A DNA stretch of 5,364 nucleotides. Origin: DATKMG01 sp035541995 (GTDB lineage Bacteria > Acidobacteriota > Terriglobia > Versatilivoradales > Versatilivoraceae). Within the stretch, counting starts at the first letter, position 1. Each line of letters opens with the position of its first letter. The stretch spans positions 1 through 5,364 of the forward strand of contig DATKMG010000079.1 in assembly GCA_035541995.1 (NCBI GenBank), written 5' to 3'. Below the pieces are notes generated by a model, which saw nothing but the letters and a program-made list of their open reading frames with translations, was not told the DNA's origin and ran no database searches. The translations under genes were made by a program, and so were the position numbers. Of the stretch, positions 1 through 5,364 are shown piece by piece.

Positions 1-55
1 TGAATACAGGATGAATACAGGATCAATACAGGACTAATACAGGACTAATACAGGA
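1..55. repeat. Five tandem 11-bp direct repeats
   Basis: Five consecutive 11-base units share the core AATACAGGA. Units 1 and 2 begin with TG, unit 3 with TC and units 4 and 5 with CT. The array starts at the first base of the window, so further copies may lie to the left. A period of 11 is not a multiple of three and the units carry TGA and TAA triplets, so this is not a coding repeat. The period is close to one turn of DNA, which would place any bound protein on one face. Whether it is a binding array or a simple slippage-generated minisatellite cannot be told from the sequence. Confidence 0.9.
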
Positions 56-136
56 ATTACAAAGGGTGCACGAATGAAGCGCTTGAGGTTCACTCACAAA
101 TAGCTTGTCCAAAAGATAGCCAGATGACCATTTTTG

Positions 137-146
137 TTAACGTTAA
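137..146. promoter_or_regulatory. Isolated 10-bp palindrome, possible LacI-type auxiliary operator
   Basis: TTAACGTTAA is a perfect palindrome with a central CG, the step that LacI-family hinge helices usually prise open. It shares the TAAC/GTTA half-sites of the doubled operator at 243-269, but they abut here instead of being separated by CG. It lies about 108 bp upstream of the centre of the first proximal palindrome. A 10-bp AT-rich palindrome could be chance, so this is a weak candidate. Confidence 0.25.
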
Positions 147-213
147 TAGACATGGCTGGATAAAATCTGTTCCGTGGGTCGTTACTAACAGAAATTTTTA
201 AGGGAAACGTATA

Positions 214-243
214 TTGACACAAGGGTATAAAGTATGAAATAAT
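214..243 (+). promoter_or_regulatory. Sigma70-type promoter of the LacI-family gene
   Basis: A perfect -35 hexamer, TTGACA (214-219), is followed after 18 bp by AATAAT (238-243), which matches five of six bases of the -10 consensus. The expected transcription start is near 249-251, inside the first palindrome of the operator, giving a leader of only about 25 bases before the ATG at 275. The position of the promoter relative to the operator implies that bound repressor would block RNA polymerase. Confidence 0.6.
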
Positions 244-269
244 GTAACCGGTTACAGTAACCGGTTACA
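243..269. promoter_or_regulatory. Doubled palindromic operator, likely auto-regulatory LacI site
   Basis: The 12-bp perfect palindrome GTAACCGGTTAC occurs twice, at 244-255 and 257-268, as part of a 13-bp direct repeat (244-256, 257-269). The first copy extends to 14 bp as TGTAACCGGTTACA. Central CG and even symmetry are typical of LacI-family operators. The site touches the -10 element and covers the predicted transcription start, so binding of the adjacent LacI-family product would repress its own gene and anything co-transcribed with it. The same bases can also fold in RNA, because GGTTAC and GTAACC (250-262) are separated by one base. That this particular repressor binds here is inferred from position and symmetry. 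Confidence 0.75.
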
Positions 270-274
270 AATCC

Positions 275-1309
275 ATGACCAAAAGATCAAGTTCGATCAC
301 TATCCGGGATGTGGCGCAAAAGGCTGAGGTGTCTGTTGCGACGGTCAGCCGCTATATCAATCAAAATGCGGCCATATCCCCTGCGGTCGTCGAACGAATC
401 GAAAAGGTCATGCTTGAGCTCAACTATGTTCCGCACGCAGCCGCACGCCACCTCGCCAGCCGAAAAACCCGGGACATCGGACTGTTACTAACAAATATGC
501 ACAACGACTTTTTCGGACCGCTCCTCAGCGGGATCGAAACAGTGGTCCGCAAAAAAGGGTACAACCTGATCGTTGCCACATATAACCACATAACAGATGG
601 AGATAGCGATCAGACCCCCATCGGAATTCATAACAGTGACGGGCTGCTCGCATTTGCAAACAGCTTGAGCGACAATCAACTTCGGAAATTTTACGAAAAA
701 AAATTCCCCATCGTTTTAATCCATCGCACCCCTCCAGCCGATTTACCCATTCCATACGTGACGGTTGAAAATCGTGATGCGACTCGCAGATTGACCGATC
801 ATCTGATCGAAGTCCACGGGCGGCGCAACATTGTGTTTATGCAAGGCCCCGATGATCAGGAGGATTCACGCTGGCGTGAGGCGGGGTTCCACGCCTCTTT
901 ACAGGCACATGACTTGGAAATCGACCCTCATTTGGTCCTGCAGGGAGGTTTTGAGCGTGACATAGCCGAATCCGCAATGCGGGAGTTCATTACATCCGAT
1001 CATCCGGACTTCGATGCGGTTTTCGCCGGTGATGATGATGCGGCAATCGGTGCATTGATCGCCCTCAAAGATGCGGGGATTCGAGTGCCGGAAGAAGTGT
1101 CAGTGGCCGGCTTTGACGACCAGAAATCATCCTCCTTTTTGAACCCGCCTCTCACCACCGTACGCGCACCGACTGAATTGGTTGGAAAAGCGGCGGGCGA
1201 GAATATCTTTGCATTACTCGAGGGATCGCCCGTTGATCCCGTCACTTTGCTCCCCACCGATATCATTTTTCGACATTCGTGTGGGTGTCCGGATGCAAGT
1301 TTGAAATAA
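275..1309 (+). CDS. LacI-family transcriptional regulator
   Basis: This is a 344-residue cytoplasmic DNA-binding repressor, the usual length for LacI/GalR proteins. Residues 8-29 form the N-terminal helix-turn-helix (TIRDVAQKA, then SVATVSRYIN). Residues 50-64 form the hinge-helix region, with Leu60 in the place of the minor-groove-inserting leucine. Residues 67-344 are the periplasmic-binding-protein-like effector and dimerisation domain, with the family signatures GDDDAAIGAL (252-261) and VSVAGFDD (275-282). The C-terminus ends in RHSCGC (333-338), a variant seen in a subset of the family. The ATG at 275 is favoured because the helix-turn-helix starts at residue 8 and an in-frame TAA lies at 245. 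However, no Shine-Dalgarno sequence precedes it, because the operator fills that space. The neighbouring sugar-transporter genes indicate a sugar or sugar-derived effector. The effector identity is unknown. Confidence 0.95.
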   Translation: MTKRSSSITIRDVAQKAEVSVATVSRYINQNAAISPAVVERIEKVMLELNYVPHAAARHLASRKTRDIGLLLTNMHNDFFGPLLSGIETVVRKKGYNLIVATYNHITDGDSDQTPIGIHNSDGLLAFANSLSDNQLRKFYEKKFPIVLIHRTPPADLPIPYVTVENRDATRRLTDHLIEVHGRRNIVFMQGPDDQEDSRWREAGFHASLQAHDLEIDPHLVLQGGFERDIAESAMREFITSDHPDFDAVFAGDDDAAIGALIALKDAGIRVPEEVSVAGFDDQKSSSFLNPPLTTVRAPTELVGKAAGENIFALLEGSPVDPVTLLPTDIIFRHSCGCPDASLK

Positions 1310-1315
1310 TCAGAC

Positions 1316-1324
1316 GAGGAGGTG
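1316..1324 (+). promoter_or_regulatory. Orphan Shine-Dalgarno-like sequence after the regulator gene
   Basis: GAGGAGGTG is a full-length match to the anti-Shine-Dalgarno tail of 16S rRNA. It begins 7 bases after the regulator stop codon. No ATG or TTG follows in the next 20 bases, and the only nearby GTG (overlapping the motif itself) reaches a TAG after two codons. It therefore does not appear to start a gene. It may be accidental, a relic, or an RNA-stabilising ribosome-binding site of the kind described upstream of Bacillus cry3A. Confidence 0.35.
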
Positions 1325-1352
1325 GATTAGAAGCAGAAAGTTTCCTTCCCTA

Positions 1353-1379
1353 TTGACTCAATGTCCGACTGTTCAAAAT
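1353..1379 (+). promoter_or_regulatory. Weak candidate promoter upstream of the sugar-binding protein gene
   Basis: TTGACT (1353-1358) matches five of six -35 bases. The best -10 candidate is CAAAAT (1374-1379), which matches four of six at a short 15-bp spacing. No copy of the GTAACC palindrome is present in this gap. If the promoter is not real, the binding-protein gene depends on read-through from the regulator promoter at 214-243. This is a low-confidence call. Confidence 0.2.
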
Positions 1380-1407
1380 CTAAATCCTAATTCAGAAAAA
1401 TTTGATG

Positions 1408-1413
1408 AGGAGA
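1408..1413 (+). promoter_or_regulatory. Ribosome binding site that fixes the lipoprotein start
   Basis: AGGAGA lies 9 bases before the ATG at 1423. In-frame TTG (1402) and ATG (1405) codons lie before or against this motif and cannot use it. Starting at 1423 also gives a normal signal peptide (MKKNLFLL) in place of one extended by seven residues. Confidence 0.8.
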
Positions 1414-1422
1414 AAATTCACC

Positions 1423-2973
1423 ATGAAGAAAAACCTGTTTCTTTTGACCGCGTTGATCATCGTTGCTTCCATGATCCTCGCGGCGTGCGGTGGCGCTGCT
1501 GCTCCAGCGCCTACGGCAGCACCCGTTGCAACCGATACCCAGGCTCCAGCAGCCCCGGCCGCGACCCAGGCGCCCGGCGCCACAGCGACACCCACCGTCG
1601 CACCGGCGACTGCAACCACAACCCCATTCCCGATCGCCGCATGCCAGGCAGGCAAGACCTGCGTACGCTGGTTCGTGGGCCTTGGGACGGGAACCAATGC
1701 GGTGCAGATCCCCGTTGAGCAGCAAGTTGTAGATGACTTCAACGCCTCCCAGAGCAAGATCCAGTTGATTCTGGAGATCGTCCCCAACAACTCCGCGAAT
1801 GATGCTTTGGCCACCGAAATCGCCTCCGGCAACGGACCCGATATCGTCGGTCCGGTTGGCTGGGCCGGTTCCAATGCCTTCCATGGGCAATGGCTTGACC
1901 TGAAGCAGTACATTTCCAAGGTTGATACATCCGTGTTCAACCCTGCCTTGGTCAAGTGGTTCGAAACCTCGGAAGGCGACGTCGGTCTGCCGTTCGCAGT
2001 GTATCCTTCGGCCATCTTCTATAACAAGGCGATCTTCGATGCTGCCGGTTACAATTATCCTCCAGCTAAATACGGCGATAAGTACAAGATGCCCGACGGC
2101 TCGATGGTCGATTGGACCTGGGACACGGTCGCCAAAGTCAGCGAAGCCCTCACAACCGACAAGGCCGGCAAGAATGCTACTGAATCCGGCTTCGACAAGA
2201 ACAACATTGTGAATTACGGCTTCACCTGGGGCTTCGAGAACAGCGTGAACTACGTCGGCGCCTTCTGGCAAGCCGGTTCGCTGGTGGCCGCGGATGGCAA
2301 GACCGCTCAGATCCCGGATGCGTGGAAAGCTGCCTGGCAGTGGACATACGATGGTATCTGGGGCAACCAGCCCTTCATCCCCAATCAGAATTACCAGCAA
2401 AGCCTCAACAACGGCGGCAACCCGTTCGACGGCAACCACGTTGCCATGATCGATAACCCGATCTGGTACACCTGCTGCATGAGCCATGTCACCACGGATG
2501 GCAGTGACAAGTCCCCCGCCACCTGGGATATCGGAACCATGCCGAGCTACAACGGCAAGGTCGGCGGCCGTATCGATGCCGATACATTCCGCATCCTGAA
2601 GAGCACCAAGCACCCTCAGGAAGCCTTCGATGCCATGTACTATCTCGAGACCACTGGAGTAACGAAGCTGATCATCGGTTCCAAGGATCAGCCCGCTCCC
2701 TACGGCGCTCTCCCAGCCCGCACTGCCGATCAAGCTGCCTGGCTCGCGGCGGAGAAGGTCACCTTCCCGCAGGTTCAGAACTGGGATACGATCATTGCCG
2801 GTCTGAACTACCCCGATTCACCGAGTGCGGAAGCGTACATGCCCAATTTCATCAAGGCCTTTGACCGCACCAGGACCTTCTATGCCCTGATCCTCACGAG
2901 CCCGATTGACCTGGCAAAGGAAGAGGCAACCTTCCAGAGCGACATGCAGACTATCTTTAGTTCACAACAGTAA
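1423..2973 (+). CDS. CUT1-type ABC transporter sugar-binding lipoprotein
   Basis: This 516-residue extracytoplasmic solute-binding protein belongs to the family-1 (MalE-like) group and captures a sugar or oligosaccharide for the permeases encoded downstream. Residues 1-21 are a lipoprotein signal peptide: MKK, a hydrophobic core, then the lipobox LAAC with lipidated Cys22. Residues 23-73 form an Ala/Pro/Thr-rich flexible linker. The folded domain starts near Cys74 and contains IASGNGPDIVGP (133-144), a family-typical segment, and LPFAVYPSAIFYNKAIFDAAGY (189-210), which matches the usual hinge and lobe signature of the group. Cys74 and Cys80 (CQAGKTC) and the vicinal pair Cys351-Cys352 could form disulphides. 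It is longer than typical MalE (about 400 residues), partly because of the linker. It follows the regulator by 113 bp. Substrate is not determinable; alpha-glucosides are one possibility suggested by the permeases. Confidence 0.93.
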   Translation: MKKNLFLLTALIIVASMILAACGGAAAPAPTAAPVATDTQAPAAPAATQAPGATATPTVAPATATTTPFPIAACQAGKTCVRWFVGLGTGTNAVQIPVEQQVVDDFNASQSKIQLILEIVPNNSANDALATEIASGNGPDIVGPVGWAGSNAFHGQWLDLKQYISKVDTSVFNPALVKWFETSEGDVGLPFAVYPSAIFYNKAIFDAAGYNYPPAKYGDKYKMPDGSMVDWTWDTVAKVSEALTTDKAGKNATESGFDKNNIVNYGFTWGFENSVNYVGAFWQAGSLVAADGKTAQIPDAWKAAWQWTYDGIWGNQPFIPNQNYQQSLNNGGNPFDGNHVAMIDNPIWYTCCMSHVTTDGSDKSPATWDIGTMPSYNGKVGGRIDADTFRILKSTKHPQEAFDAMYYLETTGVTKLIIGSKDQPAPYGALPARTADQAAWLAAEKVTFPQVQNWDTIIAGLNYPDSPSAEAYMPNFIKAFDRTRTFYALILTSPIDLAKEEATFQSDMQTIFSSQQ

Positions 2974-2994
2974 TCGAGCGTTTGCACGAATCCA

Positions 2995-3021
2995 AGGCGG
3001 GCCAGCCTGGCTGGCCCGCCT
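2995..3021 (+). terminator. Strong intercistronic hairpin (attenuator or mRNA stabiliser)
   Basis: GGCGGGCCAG (2996-3005) pairs perfectly with CTGGCCCGCC (3011-3020). One more pair on each side (A2995-T3021 and C3006-G3010) gives a 12-bp stem with a 3-base loop. It sits 21 bp after the lipoprotein stop codon. The bases after it (TGTTCC) are not a U-tract, so it is a poor intrinsic terminator. It better fits a structure that shields the 3' end of the binding-protein mRNA from exonucleases and lowers permease expression, as the malE-malF intergenic repeats do in enterobacteria. The function is inferred. Confidence 0.65.
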
Positions 3022-3063
3022 GTTCCAAGACCCGCGATAATTCTTTCACCCTGAGCGTATGAA

Positions 3064-3091
3064 TTAAACGGCTAAATGCCACTGATATAAT
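3064..3091 (+). promoter_or_regulatory. Extended -10 promoter ahead of the permease genes
   Basis: TGATATAAT (3083-3091) is a perfect TATAAT with the extended -10 TGn motif. The best -35 is TTAAAC (3064-3069), a poor match at 16 bp, which extended -10 promoters tolerate. The expected start near 3098 gives a leader of about 53 bases to the ATG at 3151. No palindrome resembling the regulator operator is seen near it. Confidence 0.5.
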
Positions 3092-3150
3092 AACATCCGT
3101 TCTTCAAGTAACGAAATCGCGATCCACTCATCTCTCCAGGAGTTTCGACT

Positions 3151-4152
3151 ATGCAGTTCCCGACCAGACTTCCGAAGGCAACACCAGACCAGTCGCTTCG
3201 CACGATGGGGCCACTGGCGCGTCGCGAGGCCCGTAATGGTTTGCTCTTTATATCTCCATGGATCATCGGCTTTCTCGCGTTTACGCTCCTGCCCATGCTG
3301 ATTACACTGGCCTTCTCGTTCATGAACCTCAAACTGTTGGACAATCCCTTTGACGCGTCCAAGTTCGTGGGCTTCAAGAACTACATTGACATGCTAAAAG
3401 ATCCCCAAGTCTGGAATGTGCGGCCCGATTCAACGCCTGGTTCCTTTTGGGTGACCGTCCGATACGGGTTGATTGCGGTGCCCATCAGCATTTTGCTGCC
3501 CATGGGTATTGCATTGCTTGTAAACAGCAAGGCACTCAAGGGGCACACCTTTTTCCGGGCGATGTTCTATATGCCCTATATCGTGCCGTTCATTGCCAGC
3601 ATATTCCTCTGGGCAGGTGTATTGAACCCGCAGTTTGGTTGGGTCAACTTGATACTGCTTCAGCTTGGGGTGCCAAGGGAGAGTCTCCCCGGCTGGATCT
3701 TCGACGTGAACTGGGTCTATCCGGCCTATGTCATTTTGGGGATTTGGGGCATCGGCAATGCGATGCTGACCATGCTCGCCGGCATGCAGGCCGTGCCTAC
3801 GGATCTCTATGATGCTGCCAAGGTGGATGGCGCCGGCGGCCTGGCCCGCTTCTGGTATGTAACATTCCCGATGATCTCTCCCGTAGTGTTCTATAACCTG
3901 ATCTTGAGCATTGTCGCCCTGTTCCAGTACTTCCTGGTGCCATTGGCATTGAACACGGGCAACACTTCCGGCTTCCCGGGCGGACTGACGATGTTCTATA
4001 ACCTGTATCTCTATCTGACATTTTTCGTCTACCAGAACATGTCCTACGGCTCGACTCTGGCCTGGTTCCTATTTCTCATCATTCTTATTGTGACCCTGAT
4101 CCTATTCGCAACTGCACGCTTCTGGGTCTACTACGCAGGCGAAAGGCAATGA
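3151..4152 (+). CDS. CUT1 ABC sugar transporter permease, MalF/UgpA/AglF type
   Basis: This 333-residue inner-membrane protein forms one half of the sugar channel, paired with the product encoded directly downstream. Six hydrophobic segments are visible at about residues 30-55, 101-125, 136-156, 189-211, 244-265 and 302-324. The cytoplasmic EAA loop that docks the ATPase lies between segments 4 and 5: DAAKVDGAGG (221-230), with the conserved glycine at 227, then TFPMISP (238-244). The N-terminal tail of about 28 residues is basic (LARREARNG). The start at 3151 is preceded by AGGAG (3138-3142) at 8 bases. There is no large P2 loop of the E. coli MalF kind, only the short region 58-99. The TGA stop (4150-4152) is 11 bp before the preferred start of the next gene. 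The member of the sugar-permease family is certain; the substrate is not. Confidence 0.94.
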   Translation: MQFPTRLPKATPDQSLRTMGPLARREARNGLLFISPWIIGFLAFTLLPMLITLAFSFMNLKLLDNPFDASKFVGFKNYIDMLKDPQVWNVRPDSTPGSFWVTVRYGLIAVPISILLPMGIALLVNSKALKGHTFFRAMFYMPYIVPFIASIFLWAGVLNPQFGWVNLILLQLGVPRESLPGWIFDVNWVYPAYVILGIWGIGNAMLTMLAGMQAVPTDLYDAAKVDGAGGLARFWYVTFPMISPVVFYNLILSIVALFQYFLVPLALNTGNTSGFPGGLTMFYNLYLYLTFFVYQNMSYGSTLAWFLFLIILIVTLILFATARFWVYYAGERQ

Positions 4153-4159
4153 GGGAGGT
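4153..4159 (+). promoter_or_regulatory. Ribosome binding site that decides the second permease start
   Basis: GGGAGGT lies 4 bases before the ATG at 4164 and immediately after the stop codon of the first permease. An in-frame ATG at 4149 overlaps that stop as ATGA, but has only AAAGG two bases upstream. The later ATG is therefore preferred. Use of 4149 would add five residues and leave the rest of the protein unchanged. Confidence 0.65.
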
Positions 4160-4163
4160 TGGC

Positions 4164-5336
4164 ATGAGTACAACATCTGTCTTGCAGGCGAATACTCGCA
4201 CTCCGCGCGGTGCCCGAACCTGGACACAGTTCAAGAAGGTCGGTACACCCGCGGCCGTCACCGCTTTTACAACGGTTATCCTGGCATTGTTTCTGATGCC
4301 ATTCCTCTATATGATTTTCACGTCGCTGAAAAATCAAACCCAGGTGGCGACGACTGGTGCGCCCATCTGGCCGGCGAAGTACACCACCTATGTCTATAAG
4401 GGTGAGAATAAGAAGACCTATACCTTCAAGGTCAACAAATCCGGTTTCGTGGTCAACCAGGTCATCAACATGAACGATTTCGCCGGGCAGACCCTGGAGA
4501 TATACAAGGTTCCGCTTCCGAACGGCACAACCAGGCAACTTGCCCTGCTCAAGGGTTATCAAAAGAGCAGTATTTTCATGGACCCGGCAAACCCCACGGC
4601 CGATCCCATCGTTTGGACCGGCTACTACCAATCTCTTCCCCGCACCTGGATCCCTGCGCCTCAGTGGAGCAATTATGTAGAAATGTGGAAAGACGTGAAT
4701 TATCCGCGTGTGCTTTGGAACACTTTCTTCTATGCGTTTACGACCACGATCGGCGTCCTGGTTTCATGTATCCCCGTGGCCTATGGGTTCTCCCGCTTTC
4801 GATTCCCCGGCCGCGATGTGCTCTTCATCGTCCTACTCTCAGTCATCTTCCTGCCCAGCACCGTTACCATCATCCCGACCTTCACGTTCTTCACCAGAAT
4901 CGGCTGGGTGGGAACGTGGTGGCCACTGATTGTCCCCTCCTTCTTTGCCAATGCCTACGACACCTTCCTGCTCCGGCAGTATTTCATGACCCTGCCCCGG
5001 GAACTGGACGAGGCGGCCATGATCGATGGTGCCAGTCCGCTTCGGGTGCTATGGTCAGTAATCATCCCCCAGTCCTATCCGGTCATCGTCGCGGTGATCG
5101 TGTTCCATATCGTCTGGGCCTGGAACGACTACTTCAATCCGCTCATCTATCTTTCCAGCAGGATGGATCTGCAGCCGGTGTCTGTTGCCCTGGCCCGGTT
5201 TAACGGCATCTTCGGCTCACGGCCGGAGTTGATCCAGGCCGGTTCGCTGTTGACGTTGATCTTCCCGCTGCTCCTGTTCGTTATTGCCCAACGTTTCTTC
5301 GTTCAAGGAATTGTGCTCACCGGAGTGGAGAAATAA
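4164..5336 (+). CDS. CUT1 ABC sugar transporter permease, MalG/AglG type, with a large extracytoplasmic insert
   Basis: This 390-residue inner-membrane partner of the preceding permease is about 100 residues longer than typical MalG-type proteins. The first membrane segment is at about 32-54. Residues 62-165 are a polar insert, rich in Tyr, Thr, Val and Lys, that looks beta-strand-prone and lies on the outer face. It includes YVYKGENKKTYTFKV (76-90), VPLPNGTTRQLALLKG (116-131) and MDPANPTADPIVWTG (139-153). The usual permease core then resumes: LWNTFFYAF (184-192) and segments near 187-208, 218-240, 253-271, 303-326 and 360-380. The EAA loop is LPRELDEAAMIDGASP (277-292), followed by IIP (300-302), where the ATPase docks. 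AglG-type alpha-glucoside permeases are similarly long, so this is a possible substrate hint, recalled rather than tested. Close coupling to the upstream gene indicates co-translation. Confidence 0.93.
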   Translation: MSTTSVLQANTRTPRGARTWTQFKKVGTPAAVTAFTTVILALFLMPFLYMIFTSLKNQTQVATTGAPIWPAKYTTYVYKGENKKTYTFKVNKSGFVVNQVINMNDFAGQTLEIYKVPLPNGTTRQLALLKGYQKSSIFMDPANPTADPIVWTGYYQSLPRTWIPAPQWSNYVEMWKDVNYPRVLWNTFFYAFTTTIGVLVSCIPVAYGFSRFRFPGRDVLFIVLLSVIFLPSTVTIIPTFTFFTRIGWVGTWWPLIVPSFFANAYDTFLLRQYFMTLPRELDEAAMIDGASPLRVLWSVIIPQSYPVIVAVIVFHIVWAWNDYFNPLIYLSSRMDLQPVSVALARFNGIFGSRPELIQAGSLLTLIFPLLLFVIAQRFFVQGIVLTGVEK

Positions 5337-5358
5337 CCCGTCCAGAATTGGGACGGGT
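5336..5358 (+). terminator. Candidate terminator hairpin after the second permease gene
   Basis: ACCCGTCC (5336-5343) pairs perfectly with GGACGGGT (5351-5358) around a 7-base loop, and the stem begins at the last base of the stop codon. The following bases are GGGGTT and then the window ends, so a U-tract cannot be confirmed. Its position at the end of the permease pair suggests the transcript ends here, with no ATPase gene in the unit. Confidence 0.45.
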
Positions 5359-5364
5359 GGGGTT

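Noticed and set aside
74..103. A 9-codon mini-frame (MKRLRFTHK) that could be a leader peptide
   Set aside because: It lies far upstream of the mapped promoter elements at 214-243, shows no attenuator structure, and is short enough to occur by chance.
1..274. CRISPR array, tRNA or riboswitch in the upstream region
   Set aside because: The 11-bp repeats have no spacers, no cloverleaf can be drawn, and no known riboswitch core is visible. Only the repeats, one palindrome, the promoter and the doubled operator can be supported.
1302..1310. The 9-mer TGAAATAAT at the regulator stop codon also occurs at its promoter -10 (235-243)
   Set aside because: No -35 element is found at a suitable distance upstream of 1302, so the second copy is most likely coincidental and part of the coding end.
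1353..1718. A 121-codon + strand frame starting in the regulator-lipoprotein gap
   Set aside because: It begins with TTG and lacks a properly spaced ribosome site. It runs out of frame into the lipoprotein gene and reads as arginine-rich nonsense.
1387..2733. A 448-codon open frame on the minus strand, plus a 207-codon one, opposite the lipoprotein gene
   Set aside because: The + strand frame has a ribosome site, a lipobox signal peptide and family signatures throughout. The antisense translations show no recognisable domain and are explained by the GC-rich codon use of the real gene.
4149..4163. Alternative ATG at 4149 for the second permease, overlapping the previous stop as ATGA
   Set aside because: Translational coupling is possible, but the strong GGGAGGT just upstream of 4164 fits the later ATG far better. 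The choice changes only five N-terminal residues.
4131..4631. A 166-codon minus-strand open frame opposite the second permease start
   Set aside because: It lies wholly over the permease insert and the preceding gene end, and its translation shows no known motif. The + strand reading is continuous with a clear permease on both sides of the insert.

Overview
The window holds a compact carbohydrate-uptake locus, all on the + strand: a LacI-family repressor gene (275-1309), a sugar-binding lipoprotein gene (1423-2973) and two CUT1-type ABC permease genes (3151-4152 and 4164-5336). Clear Shine-Dalgarno sites and a lipobox signal peptide show that it is bacterial. The long Ala/Pro/Thr-rich linker after the lipid-anchored cysteine, the SCGC ending of the LacI protein and the enlarged MalG-type permease resemble Chloroflexota (Anaerolineae-like) genomes. 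That assignment is an inference from protein style, not from a marker gene.

Layout. Bases 1-274 are non-coding. They contain five tandem 11-bp repeats at the left edge, an isolated palindrome (137-146) and a well-formed sigma70-type promoter (214-243). The -10 of this promoter abuts a doubled perfect palindrome (243-269) that ends 5 bases before the regulator start codon. This is a textbook position for auto-repression, and the leader has no recognisable Shine-Dalgarno sequence. The 113-bp gap between the regulator and the binding-protein gene carries a perfect but orphan Shine-Dalgarno-like sequence and the real ribosome site of the lipoprotein gene. The 177-bp gap between the lipoprotein and first permease genes carries a strong GC-rich hairpin without a U-tract, then a perfect extended -10 promoter. 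The two permease genes are 11 bp apart, and a second hairpin starts at the last base of the second permease stop codon.

How it works together. The lipoprotein would capture a sugar or oligosaccharide outside the membrane and deliver it to the heterodimeric permease. The LacI protein would sense the sugar or a derivative and control transcription. No ATPase gene is present. The terminator-like hairpin after the second permease gene suggests that the ATPase lies elsewhere and may be shared, as is common for CUT1 systems. The substrate cannot be read from the sequence. The extra extracytoplasmic domain in permease 2 recalls AglG-type alpha-glucoside transporters, but this is only a lead.

Overall this is a recognisable sugar-transport operon. 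I see no evidence of a wholly new system. The points most worth a second look are the permease 2 insert, the doubled operator in an SD-less leader, the hairpin plus internal promoter that separate binding protein from permeases, and the 11-bp repeat array.
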